NCBI GenBank assembly: GCA_964458705.1
Contig: CAYWKD010000004.1
Location: 45,839-109,838, forward strand
DNA: 64,000 bases
Origin: JAAUTG01 sp964458705
GTDB taxonomy: Bacteria > Bacteroidota > Bacteroidia > Chitinophagales > Saprospiraceae
Reading direction: 5' to 3'
The translations under genes were made by a program, and so were the position numbers. Positions 34,961-43,320 of the stretch are shown piece after piece; positions within the stretch are counted from its first letter, which is position 1, and each line of letters opens with the position of its first letter. The notes under the pieces were generated by a model. The model searched no databases. It was not told where the DNA came from and saw nothing but the letters and a program-made list of their open reading frames with translations.

Positions 34961-37324
34961 CTACGGCTTTATCACCTTTCCCTTCTGCTTAGCTTTCTGC
35001 ATTGGATTCATTGGATCACCATAGTCGTGCTGCTTGTACACTTGGAAGTAACTTGGTGCAGTCAATGCTGAAGAAACGTTGTTGCTCTCATCAGTGTCTG
35101 CTAGCTCTTTGAATGGATCAAGCTGAACAAATTCTACCTCTTTATCTTTGGCAAACGCCTTGGTGAATTTGTTCTCATTCTTACGCCAAACCTCCACAGG
35201 GATGCGCTCGATTTCAGTTGTACCATCTTTATAAGTCCATTCTAATACAATTGGCATCACTAACCCACCTTTATTAGAAAACTCAATTTCGTAGTAATTT
35301 TTATCACCAAATAGTTTTTTCTTCTCTTGCTTCTTAAACGTTTCTGCAAATAAATTAGTCGTTACAGTTTGCACAGAGTCCTCTGTTTCCCATGGCTTGT
35401 AAGTGGTATAAAAATCAACCAAAGCATCATCTTCTTCTACATCGAATTTCATGCCCGATTCTCGATTGCGTTTTTTAGTAATGTCCACAAAAGGTTCTGG
35501 CACTTTAATTGTGCGAGTTGATGCTCTTGCTTCTGGATCATTTTCTAAATCTACTTTGTACCATCTTACGGTGTCAATGGCAATGTCCACATTATCTATT
35601 CCATAAAACCAACCTCTCCAAAACCAATCTAAATCCACGCCGCTAGCATCTTCCATAGTTCGGAAGAAATCCGCAGGTGTTGGGCTTTTAAACATCCAGC
35701 GATTAGAGTATTCCTTGAAAGCATAATCAAATAGTTCTCGCCCCATAATTGTCTCTCGCAAAATAGTTAATGCCGTAGCTGGCTTCGAGTAAGCATTGGG
35801 CCCGAAATAAACAATGTTTTCACTGTTTGTCATAATTGGCTCAAGTTGATCTTTGGGCAAACTCATGTACCCAGTGATATTTCTCGGAGAATTACCTCTA
35901 CTTGAAGGAAATCCGGGATCGAACTCTTCTTGTGCTATGTAATCTAGGAATGAATTTAGTCCTTCATCCATCCAAGTCCACTGTCTTTCATCACTATTTA
36001 CAATCATTGGAAAGTAATTGTGCCCTACTTCGTGAATGATTACGCCAATAGCTCCCCACTTTGCACGCTCGGTATAAGTGCCATCTTCCTCCGCTCGACC
36101 ATAGTTGAAGCAAATCATTGGATATTCCATACCATTTGATGCTTCAACAGAGATGGCTACTGGGTAAGGATAAGGGAAAGAGTATTTAGAGTAGGTTTCT
36201 AGCGTATGTGCTACAACTTTGGTGGAGTATCGGCTGTAAATTGGGTAAGATTCTTCTGGGTAATAGCTCATACACATCACCCGGCGACCGTCTTCTGTGA
36301 AATGTGGCAAGGCATCCCAAACGAATTTTCGGCTGGCAGTCCAAGCAAAATCACGGACATTATCAGCTTTAAAAATCCAAATTTTAGTTTTATTGGACTT
36401 TTTCTTTTTTAAAATGTCTTTCATTTCATCCAATGTATGAATGAAAAGCGGATCTTTGCGCTCTTGCTTGGCTTCTTCCCATCGAGCTAACTGCTTGTTA
36501 TTCAATACAGAAGTGTAGTTTAAACACTCGCCTGTGGAGCCTACCATATAATCTTCTGGCACAGTCATTTTTACTACATAGTTTCCAAATTCTAAAGCAA
36601 ACTCACCACGACCTGTGAATTGCTTATTTTGCCAACCTTCTACATCACTATACTTACACATTCTTGGAAACCATTGTGTAATAGTGAAAATATACTCGTC
36701 CTGATCCTCAAAGTATTCGTAGCCACCTCGACCACCCATTTCGCTTTTATTGGTGATGTAATAGTGCCATTTTACTTGAAAAGAAAAGGATTCTCCAGAT
36801 TTTAATGGTTGAGGTAACTCAATTCGCATCATTGTCTTGTTGATGGTATATTCTAAATCATTACCACGGTCGTCCTTCACCTCATGGATTTTGTGACCAT
36901 AATCTTTATCGATATTGTCGTCAAACTCCAGTCGCTCTAATGCACTTTCACTCATTGTTTCTCGTATAGAGCTAGGATTGAAAACGTGGTTATCAGCACC
37001 TTTTTCATGTTGGTTTTCGTCCAACTGCATCCATAAATACTTTAGTGTATTAGGCGCCTTGTTGTAGTAAGTGATTTTTTCTGTACCATCCAGTCTCAGT
37101 TCTTTGGTGTCCAAGGTACATTCAATATCATAATCGGCACGTTGCTGCCAATATTCTGGACCAGGTGCGCCATCCATACCTCTATAAATGTTTCCCGTTG
37201 GCATTACTGTGCCAAGTTGCTCAAATTTGTTGCCATGGTTGGATGTATTTTGAGCAAAAAGCGTCATACTTCCTCCAACTAGTAGGATGAATAAGTTGAC
37301 AATCAGTGATCTTCTAAAATTCAT
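34961..37324 (-). CDS. Secreted M1-family (gluzincin) metallopeptidase
   Basis: An exported aminopeptidase-type zinc protease. A signal peptide (about residues 1-25, ending LFAQ) precedes the M1 N-terminal beta domain. The catalytic domain shows ASNGMEYPMICF (in place of the GAMEN exopeptidase motif), the zinc site His431-Glu-Val-Gly-His435 and Glu454 exactly 18 residues on (WMDEGLNSFLDY). The GxMEN equivalent is NGMEYP, frequent in Bacteroidota M1 members annotated as M1 family peptidases rather than true aminopeptidase N. The C-terminal region is beta-rich and no sorting domain was seen. Length 787 is normal. Confidence 0.9.
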   Translation of the reverse strand: MNFRRSLIVNLFILLVGGSMTLFAQNTSNHGNKFEQLGTVMPTGNIYRGMDGAPGPEYWQQRADYDIECTLDTKELRLDGTEKITYYNKAPNTLKYLWMQLDENQHEKGADNHVFNPSSIRETMSESALERLEFDDNIDKDYGHKIHEVKDDRGNDLEYTINKTMMRIELPQPLKSGESFSFQVKWHYYITNKSEMGGRGGYEYFEDQDEYIFTITQWFPRMCKYSDVEGWQNKQFTGRGEFALEFGNYVVKMTVPEDYMVGSTGECLNYTSVLNNKQLARWEEAKQERKDPLFIHTLDEMKDILKKKKSNKTKIWIFKADNVRDFAWTASRKFVWDALPHFTEDGRRVMCMSYYPEESYPIYSRYSTKVVAHTLETYSKYSFPYPYPVAISVEASNGMEYPMICFNYGRAEEDGTYTERAKWGAIGVIIHEVGHNYFPMIVNSDERQWTWMDEGLNSFLDYIAQEEFDPGFPSSRGNSPRNITGYMSLPKDQLEPIMTNSENIVYFGPNAYSKPATALTILRETIMGRELFDYAFKEYSNRWMFKSPTPADFFRTMEDASGVDLDWFWRGWFYGIDNVDIAIDTVRWYKVDLENDPEARASTRTIKVPEPFVDITKKRNRESGMKFDVEEDDALVDFYTTYKPWETEDSVQTVTTNLFAETFKKQEKKKLFGDKNYYEIEFSNKGGLVMPIVLEWTYKDGTTEIERIPVEVWRKNENKFTKAFAKDKEVEFVQLDPFKELADTDESNNVSSALTAPSYFQVYKQHDYGDPMNPMQKAKQKGKVIKP

Positions 37325-37434
37325 TAATTCAAATATTTTATTCTAAAAATTTATGTGAGGATAAAATTAACAAAGGATACGAGATAAAAAAAATGTCAGA
37401 AAAAAAATTACATTAACAGTAAGCAAGTTTACGC

Positions 37435-38637
37435 TCAGACTCGGTTGGTCAACTGATGAATTTTTGTGGCATTTGAAAGAATTTTAGTGAAGCCTCTCAC
37501 GTCATCCCCTGTCCAAGCCCGATTCATTTCGCCATAGCTACCAAATTTCGATTGCATCAAATCAAAATTCGATTCTATGCCTTCTAACTCAAAGCGATAG
37601 GGGAGTAGTTGAACAAAAACACTACCAGTTACATTAGACTGGGTATCTGCTAAAAAGGTTTCTATATTTCTCATGACAGGATCGAGGTATTGCCCCTCGT
37701 GTAATAGCATTCCGTACCAGTTCGCTAGTTGCTCTTTCCAGTATTGCTGCCATTTTGTTAAGATATGTTTTTCTAGTAAATGATGCGCTTTTATTGTAAT
37801 CAGTGCTGCTGCTGCCTCGAATCCTACCCGTCCTTTGATGCCAATGATTGTGTCTCCTACATGTACGTCTCTGCCAATGGCGTAAGGGCTTGCCAAGGAT
37901 TGCAATTGCTGAATCGCCGCCACTGGATTGCTCATCACTTTTCCGTCAATACCAACCAATTCACCCTGCTCAAATTGTAATGAGATACGTTTAGGCTCAG
38001 TCGTTTTTAATTGGCTAGGATAAGCTTCCGATGGAAGCGTTTGGTGCGAAGTAAGTGTTTCAGCGCCGCCAACACTTGTTCCCCAAAGCCCTTGATTAAT
38101 TGAGTATTTTGCTTTTTCCCACGACCAATTGATCCCGTTTTTTTTCAAGTATTCAATTTCCTCCGCTCTGGAAAGCTGCATATCCCGAATGGGAGTAATG
38201 ACTTCTAAATCCTTGCCCATTACATTGAAAACATAGTCAAATCGCACTTGGTCATTACCAGCCCCCGTGCTACCATGTGCCACATATTTTGCTTTAATTC
38301 TATTGGTCGCTTCTAGCACTTCAATTGCTTGAAACATGCGCTCTGCACTCACGGATAGAGGATAGGTATTATTTCTTAGTACATTGCCATAGATTAAGTA
38401 TTTGATACATTTATTGTAGAAATTTGGAACAGCTTTGATGGCTTCAAAGGAAACTGCGCCTAGTGCCAAGGCTCTTTCTTTTACTGTTTCAATCTCATTT
38501 TCTGTAAATCCGCCTGTATCGACTAGTACAGCGTGCACTTCGAGATTGCGCTCTTTCGTAAGATATTTCACACAGTAGGAAGTATCTAGCCCACCACTGT
38601 AGGCTAGCACAACTTTTTCTTTTACATGATTTGGCAT
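37435..38637 (-). CDS. argG: Argininosuccinate synthase
   Basis: This enzyme joins citrulline and aspartate with ATP to make argininosuccinate in arginine synthesis. The N-terminal PP-loop AYSGGLDTSYCVKYL (14-20 for SGGLDTS) binds ATP. AHGSTGAGNDQVRFD and KYSINQGLWGTSVGG are the substrate-binding segments. Length 400 is normal. It lies 56 bases after a GNAT acetyltransferase gene on the same strand, the same pairing seen in arginine operons of the Bacteroides group, but argC, argD and argF-like genes are not in the window. Expression is probably driven from the promoter before the GNAT gene. Confidence 0.95.
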   Translation of the reverse strand: MPNHVKEKVVLAYSGGLDTSYCVKYLTKERNLEVHAVLVDTGGFTENEIETVKERALALGAVSFEAIKAVPNFYNKCIKYLIYGNVLRNNTYPLSVSAERMFQAIEVLEATNRIKAKYVAHGSTGAGNDQVRFDYVFNVMGKDLEVITPIRDMQLSRAEEIEYLKKNGINWSWEKAKYSINQGLWGTSVGGAETLTSHQTLPSEAYPSQLKTTEPKRISLQFEQGELVGIDGKVMSNPVAAIQQLQSLASPYAIGRDVHVGDTIIGIKGRVGFEAAAALITIKAHHLLEKHILTKWQQYWKEQLANWYGMLLHEGQYLDPVMRNIETFLADTQSNVTGSVFVQLLPYRFELEGIESNFDLMQSKFGSYGEMNRAWTGDDVRGFTKILSNATKIHQLTNRV

Positions 38638-38693
38638 AAGTATTCTTATAATTTACTTTTTTATTCAAACAAAATTCAAAATTGTTTTATCGC

Positions 38694-39272
38694 TCATTTT
38701 GTAGATTCTAGGATTAAGTGCGATAAATTAATTTCAGGCACTTCCTCCTTAGAAGGGGCAAGCATACCTGTGCATAGGCATAATTTACGATCATTACGCA
38801 TTAAGATATCAAAATTTGGACAACTTTGACAACCCGTCCAGAATGCTTCATCCTGAGTCAGTTCTGAAAAAGTTACAGGACGATACCCCAGTTCATGATT
38901 GATTTTCATGACTGCCAGGCTAGTTGTTATGCCAAATACTCGAGCGGAGGGATGCTTTTCTCTAGCTAATTGAAAAGCAATTTTTTTGATGCGTTTCGCT
39001 AAGCCTAAGCCCCTGAAAGCAGGAGATACAATTAAGCCAGAGTTGGCTACATATTTTTCATGCGTCCAAGTTTCTATGTAGCAAAAACCTGCCCACTCCT
39101 TATCCCTTAGTGCAATAACGGCATTTCCTTTTTGGATTTTTTGCCGAATGTACTCAGGTTCACGCTTAGCTATTCCCGTGCCACGATCTTTTGCTGATAA
39201 AGCGTACATTTCACAAATATGCTCCGCATAGATTAAATGTTCATCGCTAGCAATGAAGATGTTAATTTCCAT
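38694..39272 (-). CDS. GNAT N-acetyltransferase next to argG (candidate N-acylglutamate synthase)
   Basis: A GNAT-fold acyltransferase of 192 residues. The acetyl-CoA binding pyrophosphate loop is VSPAFRGLGLAKRIKK (R-G-x-G-L-A), preceded by the beta strand ANSGLIVSPA. The C-terminus carries a cysteine cluster (TGCQSCP and later LCLC) that could bind a metal and is not part of the core GNAT fold. It is the first gene of a GNAT-argG pair behind a structured leader. Arginine biosynthesis needs an N-acyl glutamate synthase, and none is otherwise visible, so that role is a reasonable inference. It could instead be a protein or small-molecule acetyltransferase. Confidence 0.8.
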   Translation of the reverse strand: MEINIFIASDEHLIYAEHICEMYALSAKDRGTGIAKREPEYIRQKIQKGNAVIALRDKEWAGFCYIETWTHEKYVANSGLIVSPAFRGLGLAKRIKKIAFQLAREKHPSARVFGITTSLAVMKINHELGYRPVTFSELTQDEAFWTGCQSCPNFDILMRNDRKLCLCTGMLAPSKEEVPEINLSHLILESTK

Positions 39273-39343
39273 TTCGACTAAGAAATAATTGATTTTGAAT
39301 TTATTTTAATTGACTATAATATGTGATGGACAGAAACTTTGTC

Positions 39344-39405
39344 CCAAGTAGGAGGAAGGTGTAGCGCCCCTAAGGGCGAAACTTGGTTTTTGCAATAAGC
39401 AAAAA
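39344..39405 (-). promoter_or_regulatory. Structured leader of the GNAT-argG operon
   Basis: Within the roughly 180-base untranslated leader lie nested inverted repeats: CCAAGT (39344-39349) with ACTTGG (39381-39386), CGCCC with GGGCG (39365-39378, loop CTAA), and TTTTTGC with GCAAAAA (39387-39405, loop AATAA). No known riboswitch or arginine element was recognised. Regulation by leader structure is an inference. Confidence 0.45.
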
Positions 39406-39459
39406 AGGAAGATTGATTATAGATAGATGAATTATTTTCACTTGTTGTCTTATTTACAA

Positions 39460-39490
39460 CAAATGTAGCATCCTTTTAGATAGATCACAA
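39460..39490 (-). promoter_or_regulatory. Putative promoter of the GNAT-argG operon
   Basis: Read on the minus strand, TTG (39490-39488) is followed after 20 bases by TACATTTG (39467-39460), a perfect TAnnTTTG element. The start would be near 39453, giving a leader of about 180 bases before the GNAT ATG. This is one of the best promoter matches in the window. Confidence 0.65.
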
Positions 39491-39541
39491 TTTTTCTATT
39501 GAATCTTTGCAAACTTATTTTGTCTTTTTCCGAATCCAAAT

Positions 39542-39985
39542 CTACGTTTCTAGGTCTGGATTATCCTCCGTAGCGTTATTCTCCGCTGATTCTGTTGACT
39601 TCAATAAGTCATTTTCTTTTAATATGTTGAACCATTTGATCACCCTGCGTATATCTCTAGGATATACTTTTTCTTCATCGTGATTGGGTAATATATCTCT
39701 AAAATATTCTCGCAATTCTTCTGCACTAGATTTTATGGATACAGGAGGGTTATCCTCTGTTTGCTCTATCATCTTTTTGAAAACTTCTTTTAGGTCTGCG
39801 GTATCGCCGTCATCTGTGAAAACACCAACTGATTCAAGGGGGGTGAATTGATTTTGACGAGCCGAGGCGAACTGCCGCTTGCCAGTCTGCATATCTTCGA
39901 CAATTAGTCCATTACTACGATTGGCAACCATCGTGAACACACCATTTATCTTACCACTGACTGCCACTAACTTCTCTAAGTTCAT
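39542..39985 (-). CDS. DUF5606-family protein
   Basis: A 147-residue cytoplasmic protein of a family restricted to Bacteroidota and of unknown function. The conserved N-terminus (LEKLVAVSGKINGVFTMVA, then GLIVEDMQTGKRQFA) is the recognisable part and is followed by PLESVGVFTDDGD. The C-terminal part (RDIRRVIKWFNILKEN) is helical, and the tail is acidic and disordered. It has no signal peptide or membrane segment. It begins 13 bases after the zinc-ribbon gene stop and closes the operon of a small membrane protein, dapF, the zinc-ribbon protein and DUF5606. Confidence 0.88.
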   Translation of the reverse strand: MNLEKLVAVSGKINGVFTMVANRSNGLIVEDMQTGKRQFASARQNQFTPLESVGVFTDDGDTADLKEVFKKMIEQTEDNPPVSIKSSAEELREYFRDILPNHDEEKVYPRDIRRVIKWFNILKENDLLKSTESAENNATEDNPDLET

Positions 39986-39998
39986 ATTTTTTGTGTCG

Positions 39999-40832
39999 TT
40001 AATTACTTGTTCTGAAAAGCTGCTTCATTTTCCGCAGCAGTTTAAGCATTTTAATATTAATGGAAGGATTAACATTGAAAAACATACCATTAATGTTAAT
40101 CCAGTTCTTTTCTGTTGTAATATCTTTTAGTTTGTGGTAGTAAACACGTTGAGCTGCATGAAATTGAAATTTCCAGTACAACCCTTCCTCAGTCATCGCA
40201 AAGCCCTCTCTACACGAACCTAGCAAAGACTGATCACAAATAAAGTAAATTCTTTCTTTTGGTGTCGCAAATAAAAAAGATTGACTTGCATTTCTGATTT
40301 TTTTAGGTGGCATCTGGAGAAAATCACTATAAATTGTTTCTTCCTCCTTTCGAAAATCGAGATAATCAAAAGCCATTTGAGGTAAGTTTACATTGCGAAG
40401 CGTTGCCCCTTCGTATTTTAAGATAGCTTCGGGGAAGTGCATTTGATTGAGCAATTTTCCATGATGAATAATGAAGTAATCCAATAAACCTTCATAGCTA
40501 TTTTCGAGCAAATCACTTATGCCTACTGGGGAGAGTTGTTGTTGCCTGATCGTTTCAGAAAGCTGCTCTGCCCTGAGATGCACCGTCTCTCTGAATCCAG
40601 TTTCATAGAGTAATTCTACATAGCTTTTGTACTGGTTGGGTTTGTGTTGCTCCTCTATTCTATACTTGAGGGCTTTGAAAAATTGATCTACGATCTGCTG
40701 CTTGATGTCTTGACTTTGATCTAATATATAGGTGATCTTATTGATTGCTTGCTCGGGTTGAGGCGTGCCACAGTTCGAGCAGAATTTAGCTATATCGGGG
40801 AGTTCTGTACGGCAATTGATGCAATATTTCAT
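39999..40832 (-). CDS. Zinc-ribbon protein of unknown function
   Basis: A 277-residue protein with an N-terminal zinc ribbon, Cys4-x2-Cys7 and Cys18-x2-Cys21 (YCINC, FCSNCGTP). A long helical part follows, with no recognised domain. The C-terminus (about 190-250, including RVYYHKLKDITTEKNWIN) looks like a PH-like or stress-response-type beta module. It starts directly at the dapF stop (TAAATG), so the two are translated in tandem. A role is not evident. The DUF5606 gene follows after 13 bases. Confidence 0.78.
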   Translation of the reverse strand: MKYCINCRTELPDIAKFCSNCGTPQPEQAINKITYILDQSQDIKQQIVDQFFKALKYRIEEQHKPNQYKSYVELLYETGFRETVHLRAEQLSETIRQQQLSPVGISDLLENSYEGLLDYFIIHHGKLLNQMHFPEAILKYEGATLRNVNLPQMAFDYLDFRKEEETIYSDFLQMPPKKIRNASQSFLFATPKERIYFICDQSLLGSCREGFAMTEEGLYWKFQFHAAQRVYYHKLKDITTEKNWININGMFFNVNPSINIKMLKLLRKMKQLFRTSN

Positions 40833-41612
40833 TTATACTGTTATAATACCTTCAAATACTTTCATTGCAGAACCACATAGCCATATTTGACTAAATTCAT
40901 TTTCTTTTTGTTCAAACTTAACAGTTAACATACCTCCTTTAGTCTTTACATTAACTGATGTGATAGCTTGGGGTAGGGTAGTGGCATAGGAAAGGGCAGC
41001 AGCAGTTACTCCCGTGCCACAAGATAATGTTTCGTCCTCTACGCCTCGTTCATAGGTGGCTACTTCAATGCCGTTTGGATGGATGCGAACAAAGTTTACA
41101 TTCGTTCCATTGGGCTGAAAAGATTTAGAATAGCGAATAGCACTGCCTTCTTTTACCACATCAACTTCATCGAAATGAGTAGGAAAACTCACATAATGAG
41201 GAGAGCCAGTATCCAAAAAGAAATAATCATCAAAACGCTCTAATAGCTGTACGTTCTGCATTTTTAATTCAACTTGATCCTTGTTGTACTTAGCCTCATG
41301 CAGCCCATCAATTGCTTTGAAGATGCACTGCTGTTCAAATATACCTAAATGGTACGCAAAGGCAACAATGCAGCGTCCACCATTTCCGCACATACTGCTT
41401 TCATTGCCATCCGCATTGAAATAGATCATCTCAAAATCCACCTCAGTGTGATCTTGTAGGAGAATCAATCCATCTGCACCAACACCAAAATGACGGCGAC
41501 AGATGCCTGAAATAGTAGTTTGATCTCGACGAGTGAGGTATTGATGTGATCGCTGATCTATCAGCACAAAATCATTTCCCGTACCATGATATTTTAAGAA
41601 AGGAATATTCAA
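40833..41612 (-). CDS. dapF: Diaminopimelate epimerase
   Basis: The enzyme converts LL- to meso-diaminopimelate for lysine and peptidoglycan by a two-cysteine, PLP-independent racemisation. Catalytic Cys75 lies in SSMCGNGGRC and Cys198 in DETLSCGTGVTAA. FLKYHGTGNDFVLID begins the fold, and RHFGVGADGLILL and YERGVEDETL are further signatures. At 259 residues it is the length of typical bacterial DapF (about 260-280). It is between a small membrane-protein gene (59-base gap) and a zinc-ribbon gene that starts at its stop codon. Confidence 0.95.
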   Translation of the reverse strand: MNIPFLKYHGTGNDFVLIDQRSHQYLTRRDQTTISGICRRHFGVGADGLILLQDHTEVDFEMIYFNADGNESSMCGNGGRCIVAFAYHLGIFEQQCIFKAIDGLHEAKYNKDQVELKMQNVQLLERFDDYFFLDTGSPHYVSFPTHFDEVDVVKEGSAIRYSKSFQPNGTNVNFVRIHPNGIEVATYERGVEDETLSCGTGVTAAALSYATTLPQAITSVNVKTKGGMLTVKFEQKENEFSQIWLCGSAMKVFEGIITV

Positions 41613-41671
41613 GTGGTCTCGTTTTAAATAAGCAGTTATAGTGGAGCTGATACGTTAAATGGAGCAATTAT

Positions 41672-41881
41672 TTATTCTTCCTTAGTTGTTTCTATCATAA
41701 ACGTATCTTCCTTATCATACTTAAGGTCTTCATTCAGCGGAATCCCCAGCACAAAGTAGCGATAGGCAATGCCAAACGACAGTAGAAGGATTAGAGCTAA
41801 TCCGATTAAAGAGAACTTCCAACCCCAAATATTACCTTGATAAGGTATTTCTTCTTCTGGTGTTTTAAAAAATTTAATCAT
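41672..41881 (-). CDS. Small single-pass membrane protein
   Basis: A 69-residue protein with one hydrophobic segment (WKFSLIGLALILLLSFGIA, about residues 21-39), a short N-terminal segment with an acidic patch (TPEEEIPYQG) and an acidic C-terminus (DLKYDKEDTFMIETTKEE). It has no lipobox. It is upstream of dapF (59 bases) on the same strand and probably opens that operon. No family was recognised. Confidence 0.6.
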   Translation of the reverse strand: MIKFFKTPEEEIPYQGNIWGWKFSLIGLALILLLSFGIAYRYFVLGIPLNEDLKYDKEDTFMIETTKEE

Positions 41882-42509
41882 TGTTTTAGGATGAATTTAT
41901 CCAAATGGGAAACCTGTGACTAAGCCATTTTTTACTAAAATAAAACAGTGATCATTTAATTTTGTTTTAAGACGAGTTGATTGTGAGGGTTTGTACATTT
42001 TGTGTTGTTCAATATGAGGAGGCGGTGCCCACGAATATTAAAAATATGAATTTGCAGAATAATTATGAATCTTAAAAGTAATTCAATAGGTAGTTTTTGC
42101 TCAGTCTGACGGTTCTCGGCTATGATATGAGTAGTTGGAGATTTCTTGCCCTAACTTTTCGGTAGACCACGAAGGCTTCGACCCGGAGGGCGGAAAATGC
42201 TTGCATTTTTCGGGATAGGGCACCATAAGGGGATTGTATGTTTTTGGTGCTAATAGGGGTGTGAGTCTCTGTCGTGCGACTACTTCCAACTCAGCGCGCA
42301 GGTCGGGCTAGTGATCGCGTAACGCCATCAGACTCGCGACCTCACCATTCAGGAAGTCTATTCGACAGGTGCGTACACAATTACCGAATATGCTAAATTT
42401 TTCGCCACCAATCATTCAACAACAATACGGATCGACCGCCAGTGAGCAGGTGTTTGTAACTTTCTTCGGGGCATCTTGTACGTTACACGACCTAACCCTA
42501 ACACGTTTT
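41882..42509. other. Gene-free block with unusual composition and dense inverted repeats
   Basis: About 630 bases with no supported gene. The right two thirds (about 42100-42509) look markedly more G/C-rich than the AT-rich surroundings. It contains: palindrome CGAAG-G-CTTCG (42170-42180); hairpin 42191-42212 (10-bp stem, loop TT); GGCACC/GGTGCT pair (42219-42224 with 42246-42251); and the long nested element listed separately. CCCTAAC occurs at 42149-42155 and 42496-42502. The minus-strand frame at 42101-42289 (62 residues) has no recognisable start context and I treat it as chance. It follows the stop of the orphan gene at 42510. Whether it is an RNA, a recombination site or decayed mobile DNA is undecided. 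Confidence 0.5.
42259..42378. repeat. Long nested imperfect palindrome (attC-like or RNA-like)
   Basis: Five arms pair around a centre near 42321: GTGT/ACAC (42259-42262 with 42375-42378), CTGTCG/CGACAG (42269-42274 with 42363-42368), ACTTCC/GGAAGT (42282-42287 with 42352-42357), AGGTCG/CGACCT (42300-42305 with 42337-42342) and TGAT-GCG/CGC-ATCA (42312-42330, loop TAA). The inner two are exactly symmetric. The imperfect hairpin shape with unpaired bases resembles integron attC sites in general architecture, but the R/L core boxes could not be confirmed. Confidence 0.6.
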
Positions 42510-42950
42510 CTAGCCAACAATAACTTCTACAAACTTCGTGCCACTCCATTTCATAGCAGTTGCTGTATCAGGTGTGCAGACAACAAGTGCTTTGAGCTTC
42601 ATCCTTCGGTCTGGTTCAAGAGTTGCGCGAACTGAAAACTGATGTTCAATCGTTACATTGCCAGCCTGTGCGCTTATTGCTTTGTTGGATGAGAAGCCAA
42701 GGAAGTCATCTTTATCTCCTCTACTAGCCCGTTGTATCAAAGTACCAGCGCCATTCGGAAATACCGAGTATACGTCCATAGTATCATCTATCTCGTAGAG
42801 TGCAATTCTAGTGTTATAGTTTATAGCCAAGTTTTGTTCGACTTCGGAAAAGCCTATTTCAGCTCTAACAACTACATCAAAATTACTTGAACCAGGGCTT
42901 CCTAATACACTGTTGTCTGATTCGATTATTACGTTTTTTATATGCGGCAT
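42510..42950 (-). CDS. Orphan beta-rich protein of unknown function
   Basis: A 149-codon frame; I prefer the ATG at 42950 (MPHIKNVIIESDNSVLG) over 42959, giving 146 residues. It shows alternating hydrophobic strands (FDVVVRAEIGFSEVEQNL, NTRIALYEIDDTMDVY, KLKALVVCTPDTATAM) and no signal peptide, membrane segment or cysteine pattern. No family was recognised. It is isolated: 560 bases from the dapF operon and 370 from the AAA+ gene. The structured, G/C-richer block starts right at its stop codon, an arrangement reminiscent of gene cassettes. No integrase is present in the window. Confidence 0.6.
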   Translation of the reverse strand: MPHIKNVIIESDNSVLGSPGSSNFDVVVRAEIGFSEVEQNLAINYNTRIALYEIDDTMDVYSVFPNGAGTLIQRASRGDKDDFLGFSSNKAISAQAGNVTIEHQFSVRATLEPDRRMKLKALVVCTPDTATAMKWSGTKFVEVIVG

Positions 42951-42959
42951 GATATTCAA

Positions 42960-43320
42960 TATTTTTTCAAGTACTCCTTGAATTTGTTATTTGTTCATTT
43001 TTTTGTAAAAATATAGGTTTTATTGGAAAAAGTCAAATTTTCCTCCATTCTTTTTTGGAAAAAGGGTGATATGGCATGTGTTAGAAACGCATAACTAATT
43101 GATTATCAGTATCCATTTTCACTGTTTATCATGTTTTTCCTCATATTTTGGTCTTGTAAATATGCCTAATTCGTTTCAATTGATAAACGAAATAGATAGC
43201 TGTCCACTTTGAAATGAGCATCAAAGCCCTCTATTTAACATAATATATATTATAGGAAAAACACTTAACAATTTAGGTGGATGCAGGCATACCCGCATCC
43301 TGCTGTTTTAAGGCAGCCAA
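42960..43320. other. AT-rich intergenic region before the orphan gene
   Basis: About 360 AT-rich bases with no supported gene. The AAA+ end contains a hairpin GGATGC/GCATCC (43279-43300), extended by GG/CC, within about 20 bases of the AAA+ stop. It lacks a T run on the minus strand, so it is at most a weak terminator. No promoter of the TAnnTTTG type for the orphan gene was recognised by eye. Confidence 0.5.

Noticed and set aside
42101..42289. A 62-codon minus-strand frame inside the structured block
   Set aside because: It has no recognisable start context or family and its codons follow hairpin sequence. The open frame is better explained by the local base composition.
42150..42400. RNase P RNA, tmRNA, SRP RNA or 6S RNA as an explanation of the structured block
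   Set aside because: None of the conserved sequence signatures of these RNAs that I know are present; a Rfam search would be needed to exclude divergent forms.
42490..42502. A true integron attC core box
   Set aside because: One GTTRRRY match exists on the minus strand, but I could not find the paired RYYYAAC at the right place or an integrase, so I report the site only as attC-like.
42369..42635. An 88-codon plus-strand frame overlapping the end of the orphan gene
   Set aside because: It runs antisense to the better-supported gene and over the structured block, with no motif.
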